The notes under the pieces: model-generated
Told to the model about the DNA's origin: nothing
Seen by the model: only the letters and a program-made list of their open reading frames with translations
Databases searched by the model: none
In this document: piece after piece, positions 20,691 to 31,603 of the stretch
Layout of the letters: each line of letters begins with the position of its first letter
Numbering within the stretch: the first letter of the stretch is position 1
Program-made: the position numbers and the translations under genes
Assembly (NCBI GenBank): GCA_004835665.1
Contig: RBKR01000010.1
Location: 868,001 to 932,000 of the forward strand
Origin: Phoma sp. XZ068
Taxonomy: Eukaryota; Ascomycota; Dothideomycetes; Pleosporales; Didymellaceae
Reading direction: 5' to 3'
Length of the DNA: 64,000 bases

Positions 20691-21683
20691 CGGACACGGT
20701 ACGCGTCGGTGCACGTTATGAAGTTGGCAACGAAAGCTCGGCGAATGCTGCCAACTTCATAATTCGGCTTTCGACAGTCACGCAACTTTACGCTCAACAC
20801 CCTACTATCGTTATCTTACCATCTTGCTGCTGAGCGGCGCAATCGTTTCCCATGCCGCCCTAGTTGGCAATAATGCTCTCACTACGGACCATCCTGGTAA
20901 CCGTAGCTCGGTGACTTAAGTCCACACATCATGCTGAGCTAGTCGAAGGGGAGCAAAGCCGCGCACCAGCCAAGCCTGCCCTGATACACAGCTCCCTGCA
21001 ATCCACCCCGTTTGTAGATCCTGAAGGAGAAATCGACTCCGAAAATACCTTGATCGATATGAACGGCGAAGAGTACAGCGGCCACAATTGCAACCGGTTG
21101 ACGCCGAGCATGAAGCCACGATTCGGCCTAAATTTTATGCCTTCATTGCCAAGGGCTGTCTGGAACAATGTTTCACATTATGCTTGGACGGAATGCATTT
21201 GTGCCCAAACTCGCAAAGGACAAGTCCACTGGAGATATGGCATACAATCTCAACTAAAGGGCGTCGTGGGTGAGCTGTTGAGGAAGCCTGGATGACTTTA
21301 TTGTCGCGATTTCGCTCCCCTAAAGACAACATCGTTCCTCAATCGCTGGCTATGCTTGTCGTGGTGTTGTATATGGCCCGTAGATAGGTATTACTCGTCT
21401 TGTATCCAACGAAAAGCCTTGTAAACAAAACGGCGGTGTTAATATCATATAGGTATATGGCGACGTCCCCAGAATTCCAACATGTGTACATCTACCCACT
21501 TCTTGTCTCTCACATCCCTTACAACCAAATGTTCCCCGGGACGCCACTGAACGTAGGCCCATGAAAACGCCTGCCAATGTGGACAATGGTCACTCGAATG
21601 CAGACGAGAAGGATATAATGAAGAGAGCTCCCTAGCAAGCAGATCGCATAGCAAAGTATAGAAGCAGGCGACTCGCTATAACT
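20691..21683. other. Intergenic, no gene seen
   Basis: Only short frames without motifs. It contains the perfect inverted repeat at 20716-20762 and the 3' flank of the histidine kinase gene. Confidence 0.45.
20716..20762. repeat. Perfect 14-bp inverted repeat, 19-nt loop
   Basis: TTATGAAGTTGGCA at 20716-20729 pairs with TGCCAACTTCATAA at 20749-20762. It lies just outside the pogo right end and could form a stable hairpin. Confidence 0.8.
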
Positions 21684-23468
21684 TTAGGTAGGAGTGCCCA
21701 GTTGGAGACAACTTAACAACACTTGAACTAAAAGGTTCCGATCCACGGGTTTCGAGACGTAAGCAGACATCCCTTTTGCGATATACGTCTCGGCCTGGCC
21801 CTTCAGTGCATTCGCAGTCATCGCAACAATAGGAGTATAGATACCAGCGGCGCGAATTTCCCTGGTAGCTCCAACGCCATCGAGTATGGGCATGTTGACG
21901 TCCATCAGGATTACATGGTATGCAAATGGATTCTTGATCAATAGGGTGACGGCTTGCCTTCCGTCAACTGCTAGATCGACGTTCTCAAAACCGAGTCCCT
22001 TGAGCATCTTCAACATGACTCTTTGGTTGATGGGATTGTCCTCTGTCAATAAGACCCTCTTATTAGCAGCGGCCAATTTGATGTCTTCCAATGGCAACCC
22101 CGGTGTTTGGACGGCAAGTGCTTTCATCTTCTCCTGCGAAGTATTGGCGTGGTTCACCTGCTTGACCTTCTTCAGCTTGGCGGTAAACCCAAATATACTT
22201 CCGCGGCCCTCTGGATTGGGTTGAAAGCCAATATTTCCACCCATCAGTCCTGCCAAGCTCTTACAGATGGACAAGCCCAAGCCAGTGCCTTTATGTCGCG
22301 TGGTGGCGGAGTTGTCAAGCTGCGTAAACGGAGTGAAGAGAGCGTTATAACCGGCGGAGGGGACTCCGATCCCCGTGTCGACGACTTCAGTCAATATGGT
22401 GTATGATTCGTCGTCCTCCCACTGGAGAGTCGCATTAACACGTACATACCCCTGTTCCGTAAATTTTGTAGCGTTCGACATTAAGTTCTGCACAATTTGA
22501 CGGTACCGGAGACTATCACCCTCGGCAGCCTCAGGAAGCCTGGGATCAAGATGGTTCTCTAGGCTTATCCCCGGCTTACAGCCTTTTTGGTATACCCTAA
22601 AGACAGATCGGACGATGTCTGTGACGCTGATGATATCGTGGCTGATAGAGAAGCACCCAGAGTCAAGCTTGGAGTAGTCTAAGATATCGTTGATGACTTC
22701 AAGCAAGACCTCGCCTGAATCCTCGGCGATTCGCACTAGTTCAAGTTGCTCGGAATCTAGGCATGTATCCGATATCAAAGTCAAGGCTGATAGCATACCT
22801 ATGGAGGTATCAGTGATCTTTCTACTCAATGCGCCAAAGTTTTGTGACTTACCATGCATCGGCGTTCGGATTTCGTGACTCATGTTGGCGAGAAACTCGG
22901 ACTTGAGGTTAGAGGCCTCTTCGTAGGCAGCAATCAACTTTTCTTCGGCCTCCCGTCTCTCGCTCAGATCTCGAATGACTTTCGCGAATCCTATGAGGTT
23001 GTCGCCCCGATATATTGGAGTGATGACGACGTTGGCCCAGAATCGTGTGCCGTCCTTGCGGTAGCGCCATCCCTCATCCTCGCACCGACCGTCTCGCAGG
23101 GCATCGGCAAGCTCTCGGTCAGGCTTGCCATCCTCGCGATCTTTTTGACTGTAAAAGGTTGAAAAGTGCTTTCCGGCGATTTCTTCTCTTGTGTATCCCT
23201 TGATGGCTAGAGCACCGGCATTCCAGGTTGTCACGTTGCCTTGAGGATCCAGCATAAAAATGGCATAGTCTTTCACCGTTTCAACCAAGATACGGAAGCT
23301 TTCGTTCATGTATAATCGTCCCTCGAGTTCTAGTTGTTTTCGACGCTCCTCAGTCGCATCTTGGGGTTCCATTTGTACGTACAGCAAGCTACCATCGTCG
23401 TAGAATGGAATGGTCCGAATGTTCCAAATAGTACCATCGGGCTGCACGTTATCCAACTGGTATGGCAT
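21684..23468 (-). CDS. Hybrid histidine kinase (PAS-HisKA-HATPase-REC), N-terminus probably missing
   Basis: Two exons are seen, 23468-22853 and 22798-21684. The 54-bp intron (22799-22852, GTAAGT...ATAG) is in frame and would otherwise add 18 unrelated residues directly after the H-box. Domains in order: the tail of one PAS-type unit (GTIWNIRTIPF), a full PAS/PAC (about residues 55-170, RKDGTRFWANVVITPI), HisKA with phospho-acceptor His198 in MSHEIRTP, HATPase with NLMSNATKFT, DTGIG and GTGLGLS, and a receiver domain with acceptor Asp523 (unspliced numbering) in LMDVNMP and Lys in YVSKPV. It should autophosphorylate and relay to an Hpt protein in fungal stress signalling. The frame stays open upstream of the ATG for about 20 codons, so an upstream exon is missing or decayed. 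All catalytic residues are present. Confidence 0.85.
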   Translation of the reverse strand: MPYQLDNVQPDGTIWNIRTIPFYDDGSLLYVQMEPQDATEERRKQLELEGRLYMNESFRILVETVKDYAIFMLDPQGNVTTWNAGALAIKGYTREEIAGKHFSTFYSQKDREDGKPDRELADALRDGRCEDEGWRYRKDGTRFWANVVITPIYRGDNLIGFAKVIRDLSERREAEEKLIAAYEEASNLKSEFLANMSHEIRTPMHGKSQNFGALSRKITDTSIGMLSALTLISDTCLDSEQLELVRIAEDSGEVLLEVINDILDYSKLDSGCFSISHDIISVTDIVRSVFRVYQKGCKPGISLENHLDPRLPEAAEGDSLRYRQIVQNLMSNATKFTEQGYVRVNATLQWEDDESYTILTEVVDTGIGVPSAGYNALFTPFTQLDNSATTRHKGTGLGLSICKSLAGLMGGNIGFQPNPEGRGSIFGFTAKLKKVKQVNHANTSQEKMKALAVQTPGLPLEDIKLAAANKRVLLTEDNPINQRVMLKMLKGLGFENVDLAVDGRQAVTLLIKNPFAYHVILMDVNMPILDGVGATREIRAAGIYTPIVAMTANALKGQAETYIAKGMSAYVSKPVDRNLLVQVLLSCLQLGTPT

Positions 23469-26400
23469 TCTGCTTTCCTTCGCGGCCCGTATCGCATTTT
23501 TAACCGAGTCGCGGGAGGGAATTGAATGCGGGAGACGTTAGAGGAACAGAAAAAGGCATCAAGAAGGCCTTCATTGCGGGATGTTGATCACATTTGAATC
23601 ACAACGAACATGAAAGCAGGTAAGACAGAGAAAGCTCGTTGTATGACTGAGACACCGCACTGAGACCTAACAACCTTGCATGCGGGCCTTGGCGACTACT
23701 GCACCGCTTTGGGATGCTCAAGGAGCTAGTTAACCTCCTCTAACTGTCCGACGGGCTGATTGACCTCGCTCTGTGAGCGGTAACGTCAGACCATGAGTTG
23801 AAGCCACAATCATGGATGACCTACAGGCATACTTGTAAAACGAATACCATTAAGTGCGAGCGACCCTGGTCCAGCAACGTCTACTCCTATGACTTGGCCG
23901 ATCGGATCAGACTAGAGCGCGAGTCGCGCCCTACAGCTGCCTGCTTTTTTGCATTTCTCTGTGTTCAGGGACTCAGTTTCTCGCTCGCTGAGTACCTTCG
24001 CATCCGCACCAGGCTCGTTGTGGTAGTAGAGACCTCGAGCCGGCTGTTCGTCTCAGACAGACGGTTGTTGTTTGTCTTTACGAAACATGGGTAGTGTAAA
24101 TCGATGTTGACTTTAGAAGCAGGAGCAGCAGAAGTGGCACCAGATTGGTAGGGTCTTTCAAGCGCATGAGATTTGTAGCAAAGATCTGCTCTTTCAACGT
24201 GTATGTATATACCCTCGCGGAGTAGCTTGGCTAGGTTTCCGTAGGGTTCGGCAGCCTTTACATGCTTGTCCGAGGCTGTCTCAGACAAGTGTGGCGATGA
24301 CAAGTGTGGCGATGACTGGTGTTGGAGCGTGCTGCATCATAGGGAAACCGTGGAGCAGGCCGATCAGATCACAAGCATAACTTAACCGAGTTTCTAGTCA
24401 TACCGGATCACATCCTCATCCGGACTGTGAGCTTTGTGTTTAAGGTCGTCTTTGCCCTCCTGGATGCGGAAGTTCTCGGATATCTCACTGACTGGGAACG
24501 GTAGGTAAGGTACGTGTAGCAAGCTCGCGGAATGTGGTTGGCCATGCGGGCTGTTGAGGCCACGGTGTCGCCATGGCACGTCAGTCGCAGTGGGCGCTAC
24601 GGCTGGGTGCTGGCTAGTCAATTGGCGTCAAGAGCGACGGTTTGTGAGCGATAAAATGGCTAGATTTCCAAAATCAAGTTCTCGCTGTTTGTAATGTTTT
24701 TGCCCGAGGTAATTAGACATGCAGCTGGCCGCGCTATGAATCACGTTAACGGGGATTCCCCCGCGCTGTGAAGTCCGTCCCACCGGAACCCAAAATCGAC
24801 GAAAGCCACTGGCTGTGATCAGCCAGGGGCCGTACCCGCCGTTCGTGCATAGGCAAGAGCTCTGCTCGAGTAAGCCATCGACCACCGAGCACCCTCATCT
24901 TTGCTTCTTCCTGAGGTCCGAGGTAATGTTACTCAAGCCTGGAGCATGGAGCATTCCGTAAGCGATCAGTGAAGAGATAGTTGACACCGTCGTACTGTAT
25001 TCCAGACAGAGTCCTTTACGTTGCCACTGGACGCGGGCAGCATACACGCAGCGTTGCATAGATGTCAGCGCATGACACTACCGTCCCATGAACAAGCAGA
25101 TGCTGACCTGCGACTACCACAGCACAGGAACAGGAGATGGACAAAGCCGACTCCTCAGATGAGGTAATCAACTGTGTACTTCTTTTCTTGCGCACTGTCC
25201 TAAGACTTGCCTGGCTACCTCTCCGGCCATTACACGTTATGGCTGAGTCGATGCGTCTTCGACATGGCGTCAGCGCATAAGCCGCCCTGCGCATCGCCGA
25301 TGAATGCTTCTGCTTTGATGAGCTATAGTTGGTTCTCGGGCTGCCCCTCGCAGGCCAGCGGTCAGGCGAATCTGGTCCTTGTGAAGATTCAACTTGCAGA
25401 ACGCTACCATCCACATTGTACAGCAAAGTTTATGTAGCTACTGTGATTTGCATGTTTTTCGTAGAGAGGAAATACATCTTGCTTTTGCCACACAATCGCA
25501 CGACCAAAGTAGCGTGGTGTGACAATTCACAGAATCGAGATTGTGGTGAAAATCAATCAGAAATTCTCGCAGGCGAGGTAAGCTCCCGTTCGACACCAGA
25601 TTGCACCGCACGGCAGCCCAAGGGTACCATGATCACACCGTCACTACGATCGATATGCTTACCGCGCCCGGAGTCTGGTACCTTTCGACCTCACTTCTAC
25701 GACGATGCAGGTCACGTGACGATAAGAAGTACATGTTCCTGTCAGATGCACAGTCATGAAGCCGAAGGCTGTTGACAGGAGCACAGCAGAGGAGGCGAAA
25801 GGCTGGGATACATGGCAGTATGGTAACACAAAACTCGCGTGTAACCACACAAACATGTACCTCTAATTTCGAACGTAGACACAAAAAAAAAAGAATCAAT
25901 CAATTGAACAACCATCTAATCTGACAGTCCCACGGGCAGCAGTGCGGTTCGCCGGAGGCGCTGCTTGACTGCCCTAGAAACAGAGGGCTCTAAAATGCCG
26001 GCCTTCACGATCGCGGGTTGGCCAATGCCGCTTCAAAACTCAGCCCATGCCCGCACTCCAGTCGGCCAGTCCGCGCCGATGCGACCCCAGCCAGCCGCTC
26101 CAGAGCATACAACGTCCTGGGTGGCACGTCGGGAGCAGCAGAGAGGAGTGCAACGCAGGCATGCAGCGCAGCTAGCTCTTCGTATCGCGCGAGCGCTCGA
26201 GGCCGCGGCGTTGAGCCTGCTGTTCGACACACAGGACGTTGAAATTACCGTGCAGGAGGGGGGGGGGGCTTGCCAAGCGCACGCCCCTGCCGCCACAAAC
26301 TAGGCGGCTCAGCGCCGTGGCGGCATGTGCGATCATTCCAAAGCCCCGGGTCGGGACTCACAGTCTAGCAAGCATTTCGCTGCGTCTCCAGAGCACCCTG

Positions 26401-26823
26401 ACAACTCCGTCTTCGCTGGACGCCCGGCCTGGTTGTTGCGCTTGGCGTGATAGGTTTACCGCTTCCTGCTTCCACTTCGAGGGACCCTCGATCTGCGTAG
26501 TGATTCGCATAAGCGATGGCGCTTACCGAGTGTCAGCGTTAGCGTCGGCGTAAGCATCAGCATTTGTGCCGGTACCTGTCAGTGTGAATAACTAAGCTAG
26601 CGTTCCGCGTAAGCGAAGTACCACTACCGGTAGTCCACAGCGTCAAATCACGGTAAGCGTCAAATCACGGTAAGCGTCAGCACTTCAATCGAGCATTCCG
26701 TAAGTGTTGATCAAGGTCGCATTGGCTTTTCCTGTCATCGTCGACTGTTCACATTGTCTCAATCTGTAAGCAAGGGGTGGCACTAGTATTGGGTCTCATG
26801 TATGAGTGTATTGTCGTGTGTAT
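23469..26823. other. Long stretch without recognisable genes
   Basis: Many short open frames on both strands, none with a motif I trust. A GC-rich patch near 26000-26300 has overlapping frames on both strands but no family signature. A short tandem repeat lies at 26641-26680. Upstream exons of the histidine kinase may lie near 23470-23600. Confidence 0.4.
26641..26680 (+). repeat. Short tandem repeat, 17-bp unit
   Basis: CGTCAAATCACGGTAAG occurs twice in tandem followed by a partial third unit (CGTCAG), within a wider stretch rich in TAAGCGT-like words. Confidence 0.7.
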
Positions 26824-27032
26824 TGTTGGTATGACTCGTATGAGAACTCTAATACTGTGGCGCATGTGACGCAAATCTCAATAGAGTTGAAATTATCTTT
26901 TTTCGAGAAATCTCTGTTCCTTTCTCCAGAGCGCAACCCTTCCTTTATATCTACGGCCTCATCTTCAGCTCTTCGGCCTGGCCGACGGTCTCTCCGATCC
27001 AGATATCACCGTACTTTCTAGACCTGCCAACA
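26824..27032 (+). repeat. Solo LTR (TGTTGG...CCAACA), 209 bp
   Basis: Starts TGTTGGTATGACTC and ends CTGCCAACA, the inverted dinucleotide ends expected of an LTR. It matches 36134-36387 closely but lacks about 45 internal bp. No target duplication is readable and no internal retrotransposon region follows. Confidence 0.7.
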
Positions 27033-27707
27033 AGGGCTACACTGCACTCTCTATAGGAGGAGAGACGGGGTCTGTTAGAGCAACACCAAGCGGAGCAGGG
27101 CGAGTGGTCCGCAACACTAGCCCATCTGTCTTACCGCTGTGATGCATTGCAGTCGGCGCTGAAGAGTGTAGGCTACGAGCTAGATGTGTCAGGAGAGTTG
27201 ACGAGATGTGCCAGGCGCAATACCAGGAAGCGCAATGTCGTCAAGAGGAGAGAGTAGTGCATCAGAGGGCTTTTGCAAGAGCATACGAGCCTCAAACTTT
27301 AGACATTGGCTCAGAGCTGGCCTCTCTGGGCTGGCGCCTAGGCGAATTAAGATTGCTGATGATCGCCTTCTCGATTCGCTACCCGGAGACAGGGCTATAT
27401 TGGTTCCTAGATGCTGTGAGATTGACGTACTGTACTATGCAGTACAGTAGTTGTTGCCATGGCGTGTGCGTTAGGAAGAATTCTGTACCTTGACATGCTC
27501 TCGATTATAGTACCCGGGTACTCTATCGATACCTCTCGTTCTGGAATAGTTGAGTCACTGACTACCTCCAGGCGATGCTATTCCCTGTTCTTGATGGTAA
27601 ATAGCTGGGGCCGATGTTGCGACAGCCAGCGTACAATACCCTTCTCACTTCTTAGACCCTTGGAGAACCGTGCTGATTAATCGCATTGCATACTCGCATC
27701 CTGATTC
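27033..27707. other. Non-coding or decayed, with a 67-codon open remnant
   Basis: Between stops at about 27054 and 27257 the plus strand reads as a plausible helical, charged peptide with paired cysteines (RCDALQSALKS, TRCARRNTRKRN) but no start codon. Downstream frames are short. It could be a relic of a repeat-encoded protein; I cannot name the family. Confidence 0.3.
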
Positions 27708-28337
27708 TTATCTTCTCACCCTCTTCGTACGATTTGGTCGGTGCCTACTCGTCTTACACCCGGCCGCATCCCCCGGTCCCTCGCAGCAATTCCACACAAA
27801 ACCTTCGGGATACTCCTTGCGCATCTCAGGTGTATTGATCGTGCCATGACAACGCTCGTCGTGATCGGCCCAGAAGTCGCCGTCCCAGTCTACTTCTTGG
27901 TAGCCTGAATATCATGAGCTAACCGGCATCTCTCTGTATAGATTGTGTAGCTTACCTTCATGCCATTCGCAGCTCTTCTTGTTGTTATGCAGAACATCAT
28001 ACTCCTCGTTACACTGCTCACAAATCTCGAAACGCTGCCTGTTTGCTGGCGTACCAGTTTGTTGGTCAGAGTAATCGGACTCGTAATCGTTCCCTGAATC
28101 TTCTGAACTATCGTCTGAATTGTCTTCGTCTTCCTCGCCATCTTCAGACCAGGCCCTCTTCAACGCGCCATGCTGGAGCATTAATTCGTCTTGAATACAT
28201 ATGAAGTTCACAGGAACTGTAGTACTCAATTTCTTCAGCACAGTACGCAGGCGGTCTGGTGTGGCGGAATCAATAATATTACATAAGTTTTGGATCTCTC
28301 TGGGTGAGCGTTGGGGACGTGGGCTTGAAGGCGGCAT
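27708..28337 (-). CDS. Small acidic protein with Cys/His zinc-binding-type domain
   Basis: Exons 28337-27956 and 27904-27708 are separated by a 51-bp intron (27905-27955, GTAAGC...TTCAG); together they give 192 aa. The N-terminal 65 residues form a helical module (REIQNLCNIIDSATPDRLRTVLKKL). A very acidic Ser/Asp/Glu linker follows. The C-terminal domain has FEICEQCNEEYDV, SCEWHEG, then across the intron DFWADHDERCHG and PEGFVWNCCEG: a regular set of Cys and His likely to bind zinc. From memory this architecture recurs in many Dothideomycete hypothetical proteins; the function is unknown. The splice restores the domain exactly, which supports both exons. An unspliced reading stops early. Confidence 0.75.
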
Positions 28338-28535
28338 TTTGCGACTGCTGAGTTGCAGAAACTTCATGGAAAAGAAGTAATTCTGGATTTCGACGCGGGG
28401 GCACTGAGTAGTGGGGAGTAAATTGGGGAAAATGACGTCGACGAGTTGGGATTGTATGCAGGGTCGCTTTGCTTTCACGTTGGCCAGTGGGCGCTAGCCT
28501 GGATGCGGTATGGATGTGGGGTTCCTTTATCCAGT
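28338..28535. other. Upstream region of the small zinc-binding-type gene
   Basis: About 200 bp probably containing its promoter and 5' leader, ending at the Tc1 remnant. Confidence 0.35.
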
Positions 28536-28558
28536 CACCCCCCTGACAAAAAAAGCTG
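28536..28558 (+). repeat. Partial extra Tc1 TIR abutting the truncated copy
   Basis: CACCCCCCTGACAAAAAAAG plus GCTG looks like a diverged outer end of the same TIR, placed directly before the better-preserved TIR that begins at 28559. Confidence 0.6.
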
Positions 28559-28787
28559 CACCCCCTAGTCAAAAAAAGCTGGACACTTTTTGATAACGTA
28601 AGCGGGCGATCCCCGCATCAACACCATCATAGTACTACACTTCAACTAGCTATAACTCCACCAAATCTTCGTAATTTTTAATTAAAAATGCGTCTCCGTA
28701 ACCGCGAAGTTACTCCCTTTAATCCTACTAAACCACATTGTGACTCCCTAACGCGTGCGCGGTTCTATCACGCGTATGATCATCGGG
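28559..28787 (+). mobile_element. Truncated 5' copy of the Tc1/mariner element
   Basis: 229 bp nearly identical to 3751-3979 of the complete element, including the left TIR, the leader and the first 30 or so codons of the transposase. The match stops abruptly after ATCATCGGG. No right TIR was found nearby. Very few differences separate the copies, so truncation was recent or accompanied transposition. Confidence 0.88.
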
Positions 28788-29092
28788 TGCGTGATCATCA
28801 CCCATGTATAACCCAAAGGCAGCTGCGAGTCGTGGTGCACTCAATACACGTCGTTGACTTGTTCGAGCCTCCCCCAGCCACAGTAGCAGCCGCCACGACG
28901 CAAAACCACAGCTTGATCATCAAGTGTAGCTTGTCCCTGATCCTTTGCCTGTTGCTTTACGCCGTCTAGACTGAAAACCCGCTTCTGGGCACCTCAACCT
29001 TTCATTCTTCATCCTTTTCCTCTCTCTGCCTGACCTTTTTCTCTCCTTCTCTAACTTCTTCCTCTTCATTTTCACAACCTGTAACGTCCACT
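28788..29092. other. Intergenic, pyrimidine-rich
   Basis: No gene seen. The right part (about 28980-29080) is CT-rich. It lies downstream of the minus-strand pseudogene that ends at 29093. Confidence 0.4.
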
Positions 29093-30353
29093 TTAGCTTC
29101 TCCTGTTCTCGCTTAATTTACACCTTTCCTTCATGATCTTCCCCTGCATTTTTTCCAACTTCCTCTCCTCTCTCAAGAGATCCCCTATGCGATTGTTGTC
29201 GCTTGTCTCCTCTAGACCGTCCTCGGCGCGCAACAACGCTTTATCGAAATGTTGGTCCAATGCGGCTTCGGCAAGAAGTCTTAGAATGCCATCCAACGAG
29301 GGTGAATCTTGCAAGATCTCAGGCAGCGCTGCCTTGACTGCAGTCGTAACGATGGCGCGGAATTGGGGAGAGTCTATAAGCAAATGATCCAAGACAGTGT
29401 TCGCCGCGGTACCGGCGATACTCTTTGCGTCGATGCTCACTGCCAGCATACATGGCAACACGTCCAGCAGCACTGTTCTGATCTTGTTTGCAACGATCAT
29501 CTGTAACTTGGACGTGTGTGTATTCGAGTCGTAAAAGTCAACAGCGGGAGAAGTTGGAAGCTTGGGACTACATAGTGACACTGTGGTGGCTACTTCGGTT
29601 GCGGATGCTTCAGACACTGGCGTAAGTGGACGAGATTCGCAATTCGCTGGCGAGCCTTCTGCAGTCAGCATTGATGAAGGAGTCCATACCTAGTGCGTAT
29701 ACACATACCAGACACACCAGGTGCTTGCTTGGTTTCGTATGAGGGCGGGTCGTCATTGATGCCGTTTTCGACAGCGCTGAGTTGTCTCAAGTCTACCGGT
29801 GTGTAGTTTCTTCCTGTTAGATCGACGGGAATGCCATTCAATTTGTGCGGTGGAGCAACGAGACGGTCTAGGTAGCGTTTTCGCTTGTCGTTAAAGGACT
29901 GGAGGTCAAACACCACGTTCACTTTTCTCGCTTGAGCGAATATTGCGAGCTTGCGGAGACAAGAGGATGAGCGAATCTTTTCCTGAAGGGCATTAGAGCA
30001 CAAGACCGGGCAAGGCTCCTTGGAAGATCGGTGTAGAGTCCGCATATCAGCATTGCCCTGTCGTTGAAGCCTCCCCAGCTGTGTGGGCGACAGTTCAACA
30101 AGCACAGGCCCAAGCGATGCAATAATCTTGTCAGCATTATACTGAAGCGTGAGGTCTCCATCTTCACAAGAATCAGCCTCAAAAGCACGAAATTTAAGAA
30201 AGATTGTAAATGAATCCTCCTCTTCCAGATGCTTGGCAGTTCTTCCAACTGATGTGTGACTTCTTCAACAGCTCCTTCCAGAGCTGCTCTCGATGAGAGA
30301 TATGCCAGTACTGGTATCGCAGAGCCACGCGTCAAATTTTCGGCTAAGGTTCA
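29093..30353 (-). pseudogene. Frameshifted conserved fungal gene of unknown function
   Basis: A minus-strand gene with a clear 50-bp intron (29659-29708, GTATGT...CTGCAG) joining VSG to EGSPANC. The exon before it contains FDLQSFNDKRKRYLDRL and PVDLTGRNYTPVDLRQL, a well-formed conserved-looking segment. The last exon is a helical, charged C-terminus (ending EERKLEKMQGKIMKERCK). Upstream the coherent frame breaks near 30215-30245: LAYLSSRAALEGAVEEV reads in one frame and TIFLKFRAFEADSCED in another. A further mismatch lies near the possible ATG at 30353. I believe similar proteins occur in other Dothideomycetes but know no role. At least one indel disables it unless it is a sequencing error. 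Confidence 0.55.
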
Positions 30354-31451
30354 TGAACGTTCCCAGTAATAATCCGCCGCGTCCAGCTTACCGGAGAAAC
30401 AAAGTGGTCCTTGTGATCGATGTTGGCAAGATAAACCCTCCTACCCGAACTTGAACCGCGTCGATCACAACGAGCGGAAGCGACACTGTACCAGCTCGTC
30501 GAAATGACGCTCGTTACCCTGCGTGCGCTGCCGGTGTCTGCGAAAGTAACACCCTACGACGAACGACCGGCCGACATACAACGGCTGCGAGCCAGAGTCA
30601 CCGTGCGGGTCGCACGCTCGTAAAGTCAACGGGCCTGGTGCACTACACTAGGCTACGGGCAGGCAGGCTGAGCAGATAGCGCAAATGACAACGGCGACGA
30701 TACAGTCGGTCGGGAGGAACAAGCGAACGCGTACTCGATCGAGGACCCCGGGACCGAGTGTTTGTTGTGAGGGCGAAGGACCGATGGCGATTGCGGACGA
30801 TTGCGATGGTGGACGCGCGATGTTAAGTATCAAGCCTGACAAGCACCATTAGCTCTGGGGGTTCCGTGCCTACGGCAGGGCACCAATTGTTGCTTGTTCC
30901 AAGCAAAGCGATACTACACCATGCGTCTTCTCGTCGGTACGTGTGTCGCTTGACGACGGTCGCACGTACGCTTCGAGCAAGGAACGGCCCATAGGACGTG
31001 GAGAAGCAGAATGTGAAGGGTTGGATGATGGAGATAGGGTAAGAGGCGCACAGGTCTAGGCGGTATATACCATACCAATACCAACTCATACCACACCATT
31101 GAGATCACTGGTCCTTGCATATACTACTAATCAGACCAAGACCCATTGTTTCAGTGACATTGACGCTCCCACGTACACATTGCCGACAAGCAGCTGTTCC
31201 AGTTCTCTTCGCATTAGTTCTGGTAGCAGTTCGGTGACTGTTCGATGATTAGTCAACCAAATGATTCTTGGCTTGGTATAATAGGGAGTGGATCCACGTG
31301 GTCAGTTGTTGCCGAGAAAAGCTCATCCTAGACTATTCGGACCAGCAACAAGGAAGCGCGCATGATTGAATTAACCTCTATCGTTGATTGACGGTGTGGT
31401 TTTCGCGCAAAGCATATTTATCTCCATTACAGCCACATAATAGTAGAATTA
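30354..31451. other. No recognisable gene
   Basis: Short frames only, up to the TA that borders the intact pogo element. No repeats were noticed. Confidence 0.45.
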
Positions 31452-31506
31452 ACGTGTTTTATAAGCGAACGGGTCATCATACCCGAACGGGTCACCCCAC
31501 CAAGTT
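31452..31506 (+). repeat. Left TIR of intact pogo
   Basis: 55 bp, perfect inverted copy of 33245-33299, with an internal direct repeat of GAACGGGTCA. Confidence 0.95.
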
Positions 31507-31603
31507 GCTGCAATCTGCTTGCAAGTTGCGGAACAACGCAGCAAATTGCAGTCAATTGCAGCAGATCAAATAATTCTTCAGACTCGTCGCTATCTACTGC
31601 ATC

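Noticed and set aside
25965..26303. 112-codon GC-rich ORF
   Set aside because: Overlapping frames are open on both strands in a GC-rich patch and no family signature or splice context was found.
28900..28945. Possible right TIR for the truncated Tc1 copy (ATCATCAAGTGTAGC)
   Set aside because: Similarity to the true TIR end is too weak and the C-run end is missing.
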